Counted from the stretch's first letter, positions 7,625 through 16,768 are shown. The stretch: DNA of 49,642 bases from Scytonema sp. RU_4_4 (GCA_012031965.1 JAAUSC010000023.1:1-49642); one strand, 5' to 3'. Notes: a model not told the origin generated them from the sequence alone. A program made the numbers and translations.

Positions 7625-10180
7625 ATGACCCTAAACAGACTCGTTGATTCAGGACAGCCCTTGCCAATACCCGATGTGCAAAGAACGACTTTCTCATTAG
7701 ATGCAGTTGCTCGTTTCATTTGCAATACCTGGGAAGAAATCCTAGCAGCACAGGCGGGTGGTCAATTCGACGCGGTAGTGATTGGCTCAGGGATGTATGG
7801 TGCATACACCGCTACCAAGCTATTCGAGTTTGGTCGCCGGACGGCAAATCCAGACCAAGCCCCACGAGTTTTGGTTTTAGAGTCTGGTCCATTTCTGATT
7901 AGCGAACATGTTCAAAACCTAACTCGTGTAGGCAATATTGATTCGCTTGTGGCAGAAGATTTGGTTGATCCAGGTCAAGTGCGGGGTTCTTCTTTTGTCC
8001 CACATCATCGTTGTATAGGTGGCAAATCACTCTTCTGGGGAGGATGGACACCACGTTTAGTCGATGCTGATGTTGAGAAAGTCGATGAAAATGGCGATAA
8101 GCTGTGGCCTAAGGATGTTCAGGAGTATCTATTCCGCAAAACTCAGCCAGATGGGTCTGTATCTGATGGATATGAGTTTATTGAGCGAGAAATCGGTGCC
8201 TATCCTGTCCAAGACTTTATCAATGGCTCTTTGTATGATGGCTTGTTCAAAAGCAGCAAGGACATTATCGAAAAGCAGCGTGTCCCATCTCTCAAAGCAG
8301 TACTACCACCGCCAATCGCCGTGCAGGGTGAGTCACCAGTTTCTGGCTTGTTCAGCATCGATAAGTTCAGCAGCCTGCCCTTATTACTTGACTCCATCCG
8401 CGAAGCCAAAGAGAAACCGGATCAATCAAGTAAGCTATTCCTGGTTCCTTACGCTGAGGTTCTCAAACTAGAAACAGTCAATGGCGTTGTAACCCAGGTT
8501 GTGGTTGCTCTGGTCGATCCCTCTGCGCCAAAGGATAAGAGCAAAGCTCGTGTGGTGAGGTTGAATCTCAAGCCCAGTGCTATGGTGATCATCGCTGGCA
8601 ATACCATCAACTCGACACGTCTAGCTTTAAATTCCTTCCCGCGTCCCCGTCAGTTAGCGCCTGGTGGAGAGTTGATGGGACGAAACCTGATGTCCCACGT
8701 TCGCGGTAATTTTGTCTGGAGAGTCTCCCGAAATGCCCTAGGAGTCTCAGCAACCGATACCACGTTGAGGACTGCTGCGTTGCATGTTCAAGGTTCAACC
8801 GAGACATCAGAAGGACTAGGGCAATTCCATTTTCAATTTTATGCTGCTCCCAACGTGAATACAGGATTCTTCCCCGGTGCCGCTAACAATCCAGAAGAGT
8901 TTCTGTACCGGATGGTACCCAATTTAGATGATGTGCAGTCGATTCTCGAAGCCCAGAAAGGGTTGGGGGACAGAGTTGTTATCGGCATTCGCACCTGTGG
9001 GGAGACTTTTGGCAACAGAACCAGCCCCATTGCTAGCAATAACAACGTCAGTTGGATGAATGTTAATACTTTTGGCGGTACTGGCGATGATGTGTACTTT
9101 GAGAACGGTCAGCCTCTGCGGATACCTAAAGCCTTTGTAAATTTAGTTGAAACCCCTGATGACAGAACTGTTCGAGTGGCTCAGGCTCAAGCAGCTTTTG
9201 CTTTCATCGAAGCATTAGCTAATCAGCCCCCAGGCAGTTCAACCAGTGGCGATCCTAACGCTCCGATTCATTTCTTTCGTGGAGGTGAAGATCCATCTGG
9301 AACTACTTATCATGAATCTGGCACCCTCTGGATGGGGACTGACTATACAAAATCAGTCACGGATGCTAATGGTCGTTTCCACCATGTATCCAATGCCTAC
9401 TGTGTAGATCAGTCGATTTTCCCCACTGTTGGTTCAGCCAATCCAGTGCCCACAGGACTAACCCTATCTCGTAAGATTGCTCGCTCAATTATTGAACGCT
9501 ACACCGAAGTTCCAAATATCAGCGACGAACAAGGCTTTGAAAACCTTTATAAGGGCAACTTCAAGGCAGATGGTTGGGAAATTGCGGCATCAGGTAGTCA
9601 AAACTTCTTCGATGTCCTAAATCAGAGTGTCCCTGTGCTGGGTGCAGGTGTTGGTGATAAGAACGTCGGCCTGGGCGTTCTCTGGTTTACTCGCAAAAAA
9701 TTCAAAAACTTCATTTTGAAGTTGGACTGGAAAGCCTTCGACATCGAAGCCAACTCTGGTATCTTCCTGCGAACACCAGAACCCAAGGCTCTTGATGATA
9801 GCTTCTATCACTCCAGCACCGAAATCCAAATCGACGAGCGTGGCTTTGACTTTGGCAATCAAATTTACGGTAGCCCCTTACACAAGACGGGTGCAGTATA
9901 CGAGGTTTTCCCTGCTCAAAGATGGGCTGCCAAGGTAATCACCCCCCGCAACTCTGGTAATCCAGGCTACTGGAACAGCTATGAAATCAAAGTGCAAGGC
10001 AATGAGATTGAAGTCAAATTGAATAACCAATTGGTCAGTGCAGGAACCTTCCCAGAACTCCTAGAATTTGCTGCTCCTAGTGACGGTAAGAAGAAGCGTT
10101 CAGAAGGTTTCATCGGCTTGCAGTGCCATACCGAGGTCGTTCAGTTCCGCAATATTCGCATTAAGGAACAGAAGTTGTGA
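7625..10180 (+). CDS. GMC oxidoreductase fused to a DUF1080 (3-keto-glycoside hydrolase) domain
   Basis: An 851-residue two-domain protein with no signal peptide. Residues about 48-635 form a GMC flavoprotein: FAD site VVIGSGMYG (51-59), the RCIGGKSLFWGGW segment, and the C-terminal catalytic pair His563 (TYHESGTLWMG) and Asn606 (GSANPVPTGLTLSRK). The 43-residue spacing is usual for GMC enzymes. Residues about 637-849 match DUF1080/3-keto-disaccharide hydrolase: GFENLYKG...GW, KLDWKAF...NSGIFLR, STEIQID, PGYWNSYEIKVQGN, GFIGLQCH and VQFRNIRIKE. Known DUF1080 enzymes act on sugars already oxidised at C3. The fusion therefore suggests a bifunctional enzyme that oxidises a sugar ring and then breaks the glycosidic bond. 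Substrate and cofactor partner are unknown. The start has AAGGAG 7 nt upstream. Confidence 0.85.
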   Translation: MTLNRLVDSGQPLPIPDVQRTTFSLDAVARFICNTWEEILAAQAGGQFDAVVIGSGMYGAYTATKLFEFGRRTANPDQAPRVLVLESGPFLISEHVQNLTRVGNIDSLVAEDLVDPGQVRGSSFVPHHRCIGGKSLFWGGWTPRLVDADVEKVDENGDKLWPKDVQEYLFRKTQPDGSVSDGYEFIEREIGAYPVQDFINGSLYDGLFKSSKDIIEKQRVPSLKAVLPPPIAVQGESPVSGLFSIDKFSSLPLLLDSIREAKEKPDQSSKLFLVPYAEVLKLETVNGVVTQVVVALVDPSAPKDKSKARVVRLNLKPSAMVIIAGNTINSTRLALNSFPRPRQLAPGGELMGRNLMSHVRGNFVWRVSRNALGVSATDTTLRTAALHVQGSTETSEGLGQFHFQFYAAPNVNTGFFPGAANNPEEFLYRMVPNLDDVQSILEAQKGLGDRVVIGIRTCGETFGNRTSPIASNNNVSWMNVNTFGGTGDDVYFENGQPLRIPKAFVNLVETPDDRTVRVAQAQAAFAFIEALANQPPGSSTSGDPNAPIHFFRGGEDPSGTTYHESGTLWMGTDYTKSVTDANGRFHHVSNAYCVDQSIFPTVGSANPVPTGLTLSRKIARSIIERYTEVPNISDEQGFENLYKGNFKADGWEIAASGSQNFFDVLNQSVPVLGAGVGDKNVGLGVLWFTRKKFKNFILKLDWKAFDIEANSGIFLRTPEPKALDDSFYHSSTEIQIDERGFDFGNQIYGSPLHKTGAVYEVFPAQRWAAKVITPRNSGNPGYWNSYEIKVQGNEIEVKLNNQLVSAGTFPELLEFAAPSDGKKKRSEGFIGLQCHTEVVQFRNIRIKEQKL

Positions 10181-10244
10181 TTCAGTAAAAGACCTCGACT
10201 AGACCAAAGACTTTGAACAGCACTCTTTGCGATCGCTCGTTGCA

Positions 10245-10279
10245 AGATTCCCGACAAATAAGAGTGAAGTCGGGAATCT
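10245..10279. terminator. hairpin downstream of the GMC-DUF1080 gene
   Basis: AGATTCCCGAC (10245-10255) and GTCGGGAATCT (10269-10279) form a perfect 11-bp stem with a 13-nt loop. The T-run is missing, so it may act as a 3'-end stabiliser rather than a classical terminator. Confidence 0.55.
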
Positions 10280-10388
10280 AACCAGAACAGAACAAAAACA
10301 TTCAGGTATATGATTTGCGTTCATGAACTCCGCGTGCTCTGGTGCTTAGAACGCATAAGTTATTCTAAGTCACACCTATTTATTATTT

Positions 10389-10490
10389 AGGACTTACGCA
10401 CCATCTGCTAGAAATCCGGTTTATTCGTTCGTATTTGGTTCCAAAACAGACGATTTTTGGTAGAAATCGGGTAACTTTTGCGTAAGTCCT
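10389..10490. mobile_element. 102-bp MITE-like element
   Basis: A perfect 12-bp terminal inverted repeat (AGGACTTACGCA at 10389-10400, TGCGTAAGTCCT at 10479-10490) bounds about 78 bp of non-coding sequence that itself contains an imperfect echo (GAAATCCGG versus GAAATCGGG). The size, termini and absence of a gene fit a miniature inverted-repeat element mobilised in trans. TTATT-like sequence flanks both sides but I cannot be sure of a target duplication. It lies 57 bp upstream of the hydroxylase start and may carry or displace part of its promoter. Confidence 0.75.
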
Positions 10491-10546
10491 GTTATTGATT
10501 GGAAATAATAATCTACATAGAGCATTCTCAGCAACAGGAGTCTACT

Positions 10547-12178
10547 ATGATGACCGATGTACTGATTGTAGGAGCAGGTCCGACTGGTCTAACGGTGGCA
10601 AATCTACTGGCTCGATACAAACTCAACTTCAGAATTATTGACAAAAAAGCGGGTCCTATAAATCAATCTCGAGCCATTACCGTCCACGTACGAACTTTGG
10701 AACTCTTAGACAAATTAACCTTGGCAGAGAAAGCAATCAAACAAGGTGTCAAAATCACAGATGTCAAAGTTTTTGGACGAGGCAAGCATATCACGACTCT
10801 TCCCATCGGCAGCTCAGAAGAAAAAGACTGGACGCAATTTCCATACGCTTTGGCTCTCGAACAAAGCAAAACTGAAAGACTTCTGCTTGAAGAAATGGAG
10901 AAATATGGTGTAAGGGTTGAGTGGTGTACAGAATTCCTCAATCTCACACAAACAGACGACGAAGTTAGTGTTACGGTGAAACGTCCTGATGGCAATGAGG
11001 AAAAGATTACCGCACGCTGGCTAGTAGGTGCCGATGGTGCCAGCAGCCCTGTTCGTCACGCCCTTAATGTTGGATTTTCTGGAAGCACCTACGAGGTAGA
11101 CTCATTTCAGGCAGATATTGAGCTAGAAGCGTCACATAGTTCCAATGCAGTCCACCTCCACCTCTCCCACGGTATATTAGTCGGAATGACACCTTTGTAT
11201 GGTGAGTGTCACTTCCGAATTTTTGGAACTATCTCGTCTGAATTTGCGGCAAAGTTTAATGCTAACGAAACTCAGAGTGTGAGTTTAGAAGACCTGCAAG
11301 CATGGTTAGACAAATACTTCTTTATAAAGACGAAGCTAACTCACATTTACTGGACTGCTCTTTATCACACGCATCGTAGAATTGCTGATCACTTCCGCAT
11401 TGGACGCTGTTTCTTGGTTGGAGATGCTGCACACGTTCATAGTCCTGCAGGTGGACAAGGCATGAATTTGGGTATCGGCGATGGGTACAATCTCGCTTGG
11501 AAATTAGCGTTGGTCATCAATAAGCATGCTCATCCTAATTTGCTCGACAGTTACGAAGCAGAACGTATCCCCGTCGCCAACATGATCCTCAATGGCTCGG
11601 ATGTCGGTTTTGAATTGGAAACATCAAACAAACCTGTGATGCAGTGGTTCAGGTTCTATGTGCTTCCTTTGTTCATAAATCTATTGCTTCGTTTAGGCGT
11701 GGTGCGATCTGCAATTGTCAAGGTCTTTTCACAAACTTGGATTGATTATCGTAACAGCCCTGTCGTTGCAGAATCACCTTCTGTTTCTGTTAAACCCAAA
11801 GCTGGTGATCGAGCTCCGTATGGTGTCTTTGAGGAGGAACAAACTGGAAAAATGAGCTTGTTTGACCTGCTAAAAGGTACCGAGTATCACCTGCTTCTAT
11901 TTGAAGGACTACAGCCTGATCCTAAATTCTCCATACTCCAAAAAGAGCTTTGTGACCTACTAACTCGTTACAAGGTCGCTGTGCGCATCCACCTGATAAC
12001 GAACAAAAATAATAACCTGCATCAACGATACGATGCCCAGACCCCTTGTTTGTTTTTGATTCGACCTGACGGTCATATCGCTTTCCAGGGACAGCTACTA
12101 AAATTGCATGATTTTGAAGTTTACCTGGACAAGTGGTTTCTTCAGCAAGAACTATTGCCATTAAATGAATACCAATAA
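10547..12178 (+). CDS. FAD-dependent aromatic hydroxylase (PheA/TfdB family)
   Basis: A 543-residue class A flavoprotein monooxygenase. The FAD/NAD(P)H fold starts at VLIVGAGPTGLTVANLLARY. The mid-protein DG motif is LVGADGASSPVRHAL, and the FAD-ribityl GD motif is GRCFLVGDAAHVHSPAGGQG. The C-terminal ~110 residues (LLLFEGLQPDP onward) resemble the thioredoxin-like domain of phenol hydroxylases. The family hydroxylates phenolic or polyketide aromatics using NAD(P)H and O2; the substrate here is unknown. The start at 10547 has CAGGAG 7 nt upstream. A TTG 48 nt earlier in frame is less likely. The neighbouring GMC-DUF1080 gene on the same strand suggests, but does not prove, a shared pathway. 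Confidence 0.87.
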   Translation: MMTDVLIVGAGPTGLTVANLLARYKLNFRIIDKKAGPINQSRAITVHVRTLELLDKLTLAEKAIKQGVKITDVKVFGRGKHITTLPIGSSEEKDWTQFPYALALEQSKTERLLLEEMEKYGVRVEWCTEFLNLTQTDDEVSVTVKRPDGNEEKITARWLVGADGASSPVRHALNVGFSGSTYEVDSFQADIELEASHSSNAVHLHLSHGILVGMTPLYGECHFRIFGTISSEFAAKFNANETQSVSLEDLQAWLDKYFFIKTKLTHIYWTALYHTHRRIADHFRIGRCFLVGDAAHVHSPAGGQGMNLGIGDGYNLAWKLALVINKHAHPNLLDSYEAERIPVANMILNGSDVGFELETSNKPVMQWFRFYVLPLFINLLLRLGVVRSAIVKVFSQTWIDYRNSPVVAESPSVSVKPKAGDRAPYGVFEEEQTGKMSLFDLLKGTEYHLLLFEGLQPDPKFSILQKELCDLLTRYKVAVRIHLITNKNNNLHQRYDAQTPCLFLIRPDGHIAFQGQLLKLHDFEVYLDKWFLQQELLPLNEYQ

Positions 12179-12198
12179 TACCAAATTCTCATGAAAAA

Positions 12199-12436
12199 GG
12201 GAGCATCCCAAATGTGTAAGTTATATAAAACTCAGATGGTTAGTTGTCATTGCGAATGGAGCGTAGACGCCGAAGGCGGCTTCCCGAAGGGTAGCGCAGT
12301 GAAGCAATCCCAAAAGTTTGCGATTGCTGAGTCCCAAGGGGACACGCTGCGCGAACGCTTCACTCCGTTACGCTGCCCTCCGGGCACGCTGCGCTAACGC
12401 AATGACAAACATGTTTTGCAAAATTGGGATGCTCCC
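12199..12436. repeat. nested palindromic repeat element
   Basis: Outer arms GGGAGCATCCCAA (12199-12211) and TTGGGATGCTCCC (12424-12436) are perfectly complementary. Inside them a second pair, TTGTCATTGCG (12244-12254) and CGCAATGACAA (12399-12409), is also perfect. The core is packed with GC-rich words (GCGTAGACGCC, GACACGCTGCGCGAACGC) typical of cyanobacterial dispersed repeats. It looks like one repeat family inserted inside another. The short reading frames crossing it are artefacts. Confidence 0.75.
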
Positions 12437-12890
12437 CATGAAAAACCCCTTTTGTCTTTGAGGTTGAAAGCCATTGCTTGCTAAGGGTAAATAAAATCAA
12501 AAAAATGACACTGCCCATGTATTTCATACATTCGATAGGTAGTTTTCTGTCATTTTTTGCATATCTACCAGTAGCAAAAATGGCGTGCCGAATCGTTGGA
12601 TTGCTGAGTGCAGAGGCAACTAGGCTACCTATCTTTGCTGTTGTGATTTACGCCTTTTTATGTAGAAATATAGATAGCAATTCGTTCTCCATCTGAGCAA
12701 ATCTTTGTGCTTACACTCTGTTTAGTTTGATAAACTTTAGCTTAATTATTAACTTCACTTTCTTGATGACATGATTCTCACTCACTGCTGATACACATGT
12801 TTAAGTTAAGTTTTGTTATACTAAAATAACTATTATTTCCTTGCAAAAAACAGGGAATTTCGGTAAGAGATTATTTAGTAAGGTTTTTTC
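12437..12890. other. 454-bp gene-free region before hslO
   Basis: No supported gene. A 72-codon frame at 12478-12696 starts at TTG without a ribosome site and has an unremarkable composition. The last 200 bp are AT-rich and probably contain the hslO promoter. Confidence 0.45.
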
Positions 12891-13796
12891 ATGGCGGATC
12901 AATTAATTCGCGCCACAGCAGCAGAAGGTAGAATTCGTGCAGTTGGGGCAATAACTACACGTTTAACAGAAGAAGCAAAGGTTAGACATCAGCTTTCTTA
13001 TGTGGCTACGGCTGCACTCGGTCGAACAATGACAGCAGGCTTGTTGATGGCTTCTAGTATGAAACGAACTGGGTCCAGAGTCAATGTCCGAGTCAAAGGC
13101 GATGGACCTTTGGGTGGTATATTGATAGATGCAGGTTTAGACGGAACAGTACGCGGCTACGTAGAAAATTCATCTGTGGAACTGCCTCCCAATAGTAAAG
13201 GTAAGCTTGACGTTGGTGGTGCAGTCGGTAATGGTTTTCTTTACGTTGTACGCGATATTGGATACGGCTACCCTTACTCTAGTACAGTGGAACTCGTTTC
13301 TGGTGAGATCGCAGACGATGTGGCTCATTACCTTATCAGTTCAGAACAAACACCTTCAGCCGTGGTTTTGGGCGTGTTCGTAGGAGCCAGCGGAGTGACA
13401 GCAGCCGGAGGATTACTGGTACAAGTTTTGCCCAAAGCCGCTAGAGATGAATCCCTAGTGGAAACCTTAGAATCACGGGTCGCCGCGTTATCAGGATTTA
13501 CACCTTTGTTGCAAGCAGGGAAGTCCTTAACAGACATCTTTCAAGACTTATTGGGAGATATGGGACTTGTAATCTTTCCGGAAACGCAAATTCTACGCTT
13601 TCATTGTGGTTGCTCCTTTGACCGCGTACTAGGAGCACTCAAGATGCTGGGTGAAGCAGAACTGCAAGACATGATTGTCAAAGACAATGGTGCTGAAGCA
13701 ACTTGCGATTTTTGTGGTAAAGTTTACCAGGCAAGTAGAGATGATTTGACTCAACTTGTTGTAGATTTGCAAGCAGAAGCTTCGGCAAACGTGTAA
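12891..13796 (+). CDS. hslO: Hsp33 redox-regulated chaperone
   Basis: A 301-residue Hsp33. The N-terminal domain (MADQLIRATAAEGRIRAVGA...) binds unfolded proteins. The C-terminal zinc switch is present as HCGCSFDRV and CDFCGKVYQ, giving the CxC and CxxC cysteines. These hold zinc when reduced and form disulfides on oxidation, which activates the holdase. It is cytoplasmic and full length. It is a single gene with its own AT-rich upstream region. Confidence 0.96.
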   Translation: MADQLIRATAAEGRIRAVGAITTRLTEEAKVRHQLSYVATAALGRTMTAGLLMASSMKRTGSRVNVRVKGDGPLGGILIDAGLDGTVRGYVENSSVELPPNSKGKLDVGGAVGNGFLYVVRDIGYGYPYSSTVELVSGEIADDVAHYLISSEQTPSAVVLGVFVGASGVTAAGGLLVQVLPKAARDESLVETLESRVAALSGFTPLLQAGKSLTDIFQDLLGDMGLVIFPETQILRFHCGCSFDRVLGALKMLGEAELQDMIVKDNGAEATCDFCGKVYQASRDDLTQLVVDLQAEASANV

Positions 13797-13957
13797 AGTA
13801 TAAGAAAGCACATTTCATGTTAAGGATACATGATAAGAGTGGAGGACGTATCATCAATGTAAGAAGTAACTTTTCTCAGGTGGAAAGTTACGATGGCAGG
13901 GGCAAAAGTTTGGAGCTATAACAGATAGCTATTCTATTACTGATTTTGGTGTGAGAA

Positions 13958-16045
13958 ATGACTGAGCGGGACATACCACAAAGTTGGTTACCAGGCAAAG
14001 CAAGAGAGCCAGATAACAATATGACTAGAGCATCTCGAAAGCAACAATCTAGTGAAACACATATATCTGGAATCACAGCAACTGGTTCTACTATCGAGTC
14101 TGTGAAACGCTCAAAACAAAGTGATTCTGAACAATTACCTGTAGACAAAGAACGACAAGAAACAGCATCACTCAGTAAAAATTCTTGGCAATTGCCTAAA
14201 TGGACAAAAAGCTGGGTGTTATGGACGTTATTGTTAGCGTTGGTTCCTGGGGCAATAGCCTTCATGTCAACAGCAATGCTACTCAAGCTACCATCTGCGC
14301 CTAACTGTCCATCAATTTTCTGGCCCTTGGCTAGTGCTTCAGTACGGCTGCATTGCGCTCATTTGGCAGCTTCTAAGCAAACGGTGAAAGATCTGCAGCA
14401 GGCGATCGCCCTAGTCAAAGAACTGCCAAAAAGTCACCCGCTTCGTGAAGAAATAGACCGTTTTATAGAAGAATGGTCACAGGATATTCTGCAACTGGCG
14501 GACCAGAGTTTTCAGGCGGGTCGATTAGATGAGGCGATCGCCACTGCTCGTCAAGTTCCTAAAGAGGAATCTGCTTATCAATTGGTAGAAGCACAAATTT
14601 CCAAATGGCAATCTATCTGGTCAAAAGCCGAAGACATCTACCAGGAAGCAGAAGCCCAAATGCGCGATCACAAATGGCATCAAGCGTTTATGTTGGGTTC
14701 AAGATTGTTGCGTATCGATAGTAAATATTGGGCGACCACGAAATATGACCAATTGAATCGATTGATTGTTGGTGCGCGAGAAGATGGTGATAAGTTAGCA
14801 AAAGCCGAAACTTTAGCCCAAAGCAAAGACGTTGATAATATCGTAAAAGCCATCAACCTCACAGAGTCGATTCAGAAAGACAGTTACGTTTATCCCAAAG
14901 CGCAGGAAGCTCTTGCAGAATTTGGACGCAAGATGTTGGAATTGGCACAGGCAAAGCTAGACGGACAAGATGCAGACCAAGCCATCTCCATCGCCCAAAA
15001 AATTCCTCCCAGCACTGGACAACAGAAGGATGTAGAAGACTTTATTACTTTAGCTGATGCGCAAAGAAATGCATGGTTAGGAACAACAGATAGTTTAGAG
15101 GTCGCAATTTCCCAAGCTCAACAAATAGAACCAACAAGACCAAAATATGAAAAAGCCCAAGAACTCATTGCGAGTTGGCAATTAGAAATTAAAGATGTCG
15201 CCCATTTGGAAAAAGCAAGAGAACTGGCAAGTCTTGGTTCAATAAACGATTTCACAGCAGCGATAGCAGAAGCACAACTGATTCCTGAGGGGAACCCTCG
15301 CGCACAGGAAGCAAAAAAAGAAATTGGTGGTTGGGTTGCTCAAATACAGACCATCCAAGACCGTCCTTACTTGGATCGTGCTGACCAAGTAGCAATGTAT
15401 GAAGATGTGAATTCTCTACAAACGGCGATCGCAGAGGCAAATCGAATTAGCCAAGGTCGTGCATTGCATTCAGAAGCACGAAGAAAAATTGGGATTTGGA
15501 CCGCAAAGATTCAACGTATTCAAGATCAGCCCTACTTAGACCAAGCAAGAAACCTAGCAAACAGTGGCAATTTACCCTCTGCTATTGCAACAGCTCAACA
15601 AATCGCATCAGGACGAGCACTTTCGGGTGAAGCGCAAGCAGCTATAGATGAGTGGCAAAACCAAATTCGTGCCTCACAAAACTGGAAGAAAGCACGCGAA
15701 GTTGCAGTCATTGGAACTCCAGAAGCTTTGGCAAAAGCAATTAGGATAGCAAATAGAATACCAGAGAATAGCATCCTACGCGGTGATGCTAATATCGCCA
15801 TTGACCAATGGAGTCAGCAATTATTGGATATAGCTCGTGCTCAGGGAGAATCTGATGTTCCTAGAGCTATTGAAACAGCTAGACTGATTCCACAAGGAAC
15901 TGATGCCTATAGCTCCGCACAAGAACAAATTAGAGTATGGGAGGAGTATCTGAATCCTCAGCCACAAGAAGCTCCACAAGAAGTTCCACAAGAAGTTCCA
16001 CAACAATTTTATCCTGAGTCACCAACGGTTATTGAAGAGCAGTGA
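13958..16045 (+). CDS. single-span membrane protein with helical (TPR-like) repeats
   Basis: A 695-residue protein of a cyanobacterial family I recognise only by pattern. Residues 1-85 are polar and disordered. One membrane span follows (about 90-112, WVLWTLLLALVPGAIAFMST). The rest is about ten loosely repeated helical hairpins of roughly 45-60 residues, each with a core like 'A..LA..G....AI..A..IP.G..L..EA...I..W', e.g. LPSAIATAQQIASGRAL and VPRAIETARLIPQGTDAY. The tail is Pro/Glu/Gln-rich with EVPQ repeats. Such proteins are often annotated 'chromosome segregation ATPase', but no nucleotide-binding motif is present. A scaffold role on the membrane is the most that can be said. Confidence 0.8.
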   Translation: MTERDIPQSWLPGKAREPDNNMTRASRKQQSSETHISGITATGSTIESVKRSKQSDSEQLPVDKERQETASLSKNSWQLPKWTKSWVLWTLLLALVPGAIAFMSTAMLLKLPSAPNCPSIFWPLASASVRLHCAHLAASKQTVKDLQQAIALVKELPKSHPLREEIDRFIEEWSQDILQLADQSFQAGRLDEAIATARQVPKEESAYQLVEAQISKWQSIWSKAEDIYQEAEAQMRDHKWHQAFMLGSRLLRIDSKYWATTKYDQLNRLIVGAREDGDKLAKAETLAQSKDVDNIVKAINLTESIQKDSYVYPKAQEALAEFGRKMLELAQAKLDGQDADQAISIAQKIPPSTGQQKDVEDFITLADAQRNAWLGTTDSLEVAISQAQQIEPTRPKYEKAQELIASWQLEIKDVAHLEKARELASLGSINDFTAAIAEAQLIPEGNPRAQEAKKEIGGWVAQIQTIQDRPYLDRADQVAMYEDVNSLQTAIAEANRISQGRALHSEARRKIGIWTAKIQRIQDQPYLDQARNLANSGNLPSAIATAQQIASGRALSGEAQAAIDEWQNQIRASQNWKKAREVAVIGTPEALAKAIRIANRIPENSILRGDANIAIDQWSQQLLDIARAQGESDVPRAIETARLIPQGTDAYSSAQEQIRVWEEYLNPQPQEAPQEVPQEVPQQFYPESPTVIEEQ

Positions 16046-16050
16046 TAAGC

Positions 16051-16081
16051 TATTGTGCATTAAAAAGCACAATATCTTTTG
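16051..16081. terminator. terminator between convergent genes
   Basis: TATTGTGC (16051-16058) and GCACAATA (16067-16074) form a perfect 8-bp stem, followed by TCTTTT on the plus strand. In the 36-bp space between two convergent genes it probably serves the plus-strand gene and, through its A-rich loop side, possibly both. Confidence 0.65.
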
Positions 16082-16768
16082 CTAAATAGATAATTGCTCA
16101 ACAAAATTTTTATGTTCCGGTGTAGATAATCCCTGCTGTAAAACAGCTAATACTTTAGCCAAGTCTCCTGATAATAAGGCTGATTTGACTAACCATAAAC
16201 CTGGAAAAACTTGAGAGCAAACTATATCATCTGTATTCGGTTCTAGTTGGATATACTCGCCTTCTTGTAACCTAAACCAATCAAATTTGTGGTCATAAAC
16301 TCGCCAGACTAAATATTCTTGGACTTGATTGCGACGATAAACTTTCAATTTTTCATGCAAATCATAGGAAGCACTAGAAGCGGCAATTTCTACAATTAAT
16401 TCTGGCGCACCTTCCACATAATCATCCTGATTAATGCGCGATTGTCCACCTATTTCAATTCGCAATAAACCATCTGGTTGCGGTTCGTTATCAGCATCTA
16501 TTAAAACTGTGGCATTATCTGCTAAACCCACACCTGGTGTTGCTGCTTTGTAAACTCCCAGCCAAGCCATAATGTAAGCATGGGGTTCTCCATGACTTTT
16601 GATTCTCAACGGGGAAGCCACGTAAACAACTCCTTCAATCAATTCTGCTTTTTTCAGATTAGGCATTGCATGGTAGCGTCGCTCAAATTCATGACGGGTG
16701 AGCTTGTCGCCATTTTCTAAAGGCGGAATTGTCAAAAGATCAGAAGTTGCGCCAGCAAATATCATCAT
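16082..16768 (-). CDS. Uma2 (DUF820) family endonuclease-like protein
   Basis: A 228-residue member of Uma2/DUF820, a PD-(D/E)XK-fold family hugely expanded in cyanobacteria and of uncertain role. The core is seen as QPDGLLRIE (acidic residue), APELIVEIAASSAS (the ExE/VEI strand) and YDLHEKLKVYRRNQVQEYLVW (basic helix). These are the usual positions of the nuclease motif. Two adjacent Met codons open the frame (MMIFAG). The C-terminal extension of about 35 residues beyond the fold is also common in the family. No antitoxin-like partner is next to it, so it appears as a solitary gene between a repeat protein and uvrB. Confidence 0.88.
   Translation of the reverse strand: MMIFAGATSDLLTIPPLENGDKLTRHEFERRYHAMPNLKKAELIEGVVYVASPLRIKSHGEPHAYIMAWLGVYKAATPGVGLADNATVLIDADNEPQPDGLLRIEIGGQSRINQDDYVEGAPELIVEIAASSASYDLHEKLKVYRRNQVQEYLVWRVYDHKFDWFRLQEGEYIQLEPNTDDIVCSQVFPGLWLVKSALLSGDLAKVLAVLQQGLSTPEHKNFVEQLSI

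Noticed and set aside
12191-12397. 68-codon plus-strand frame
   Set aside because: It runs through the nested palindromic repeat. Its residues follow repeat words and it has no ribosome site.
12478-12696. 72-codon plus-strand frame with hydrophobic stretch
   Set aside because: TTG start without Shine-Dalgarno sequence, and no recognisable family. The AT-rich DNA readily yields such frames.
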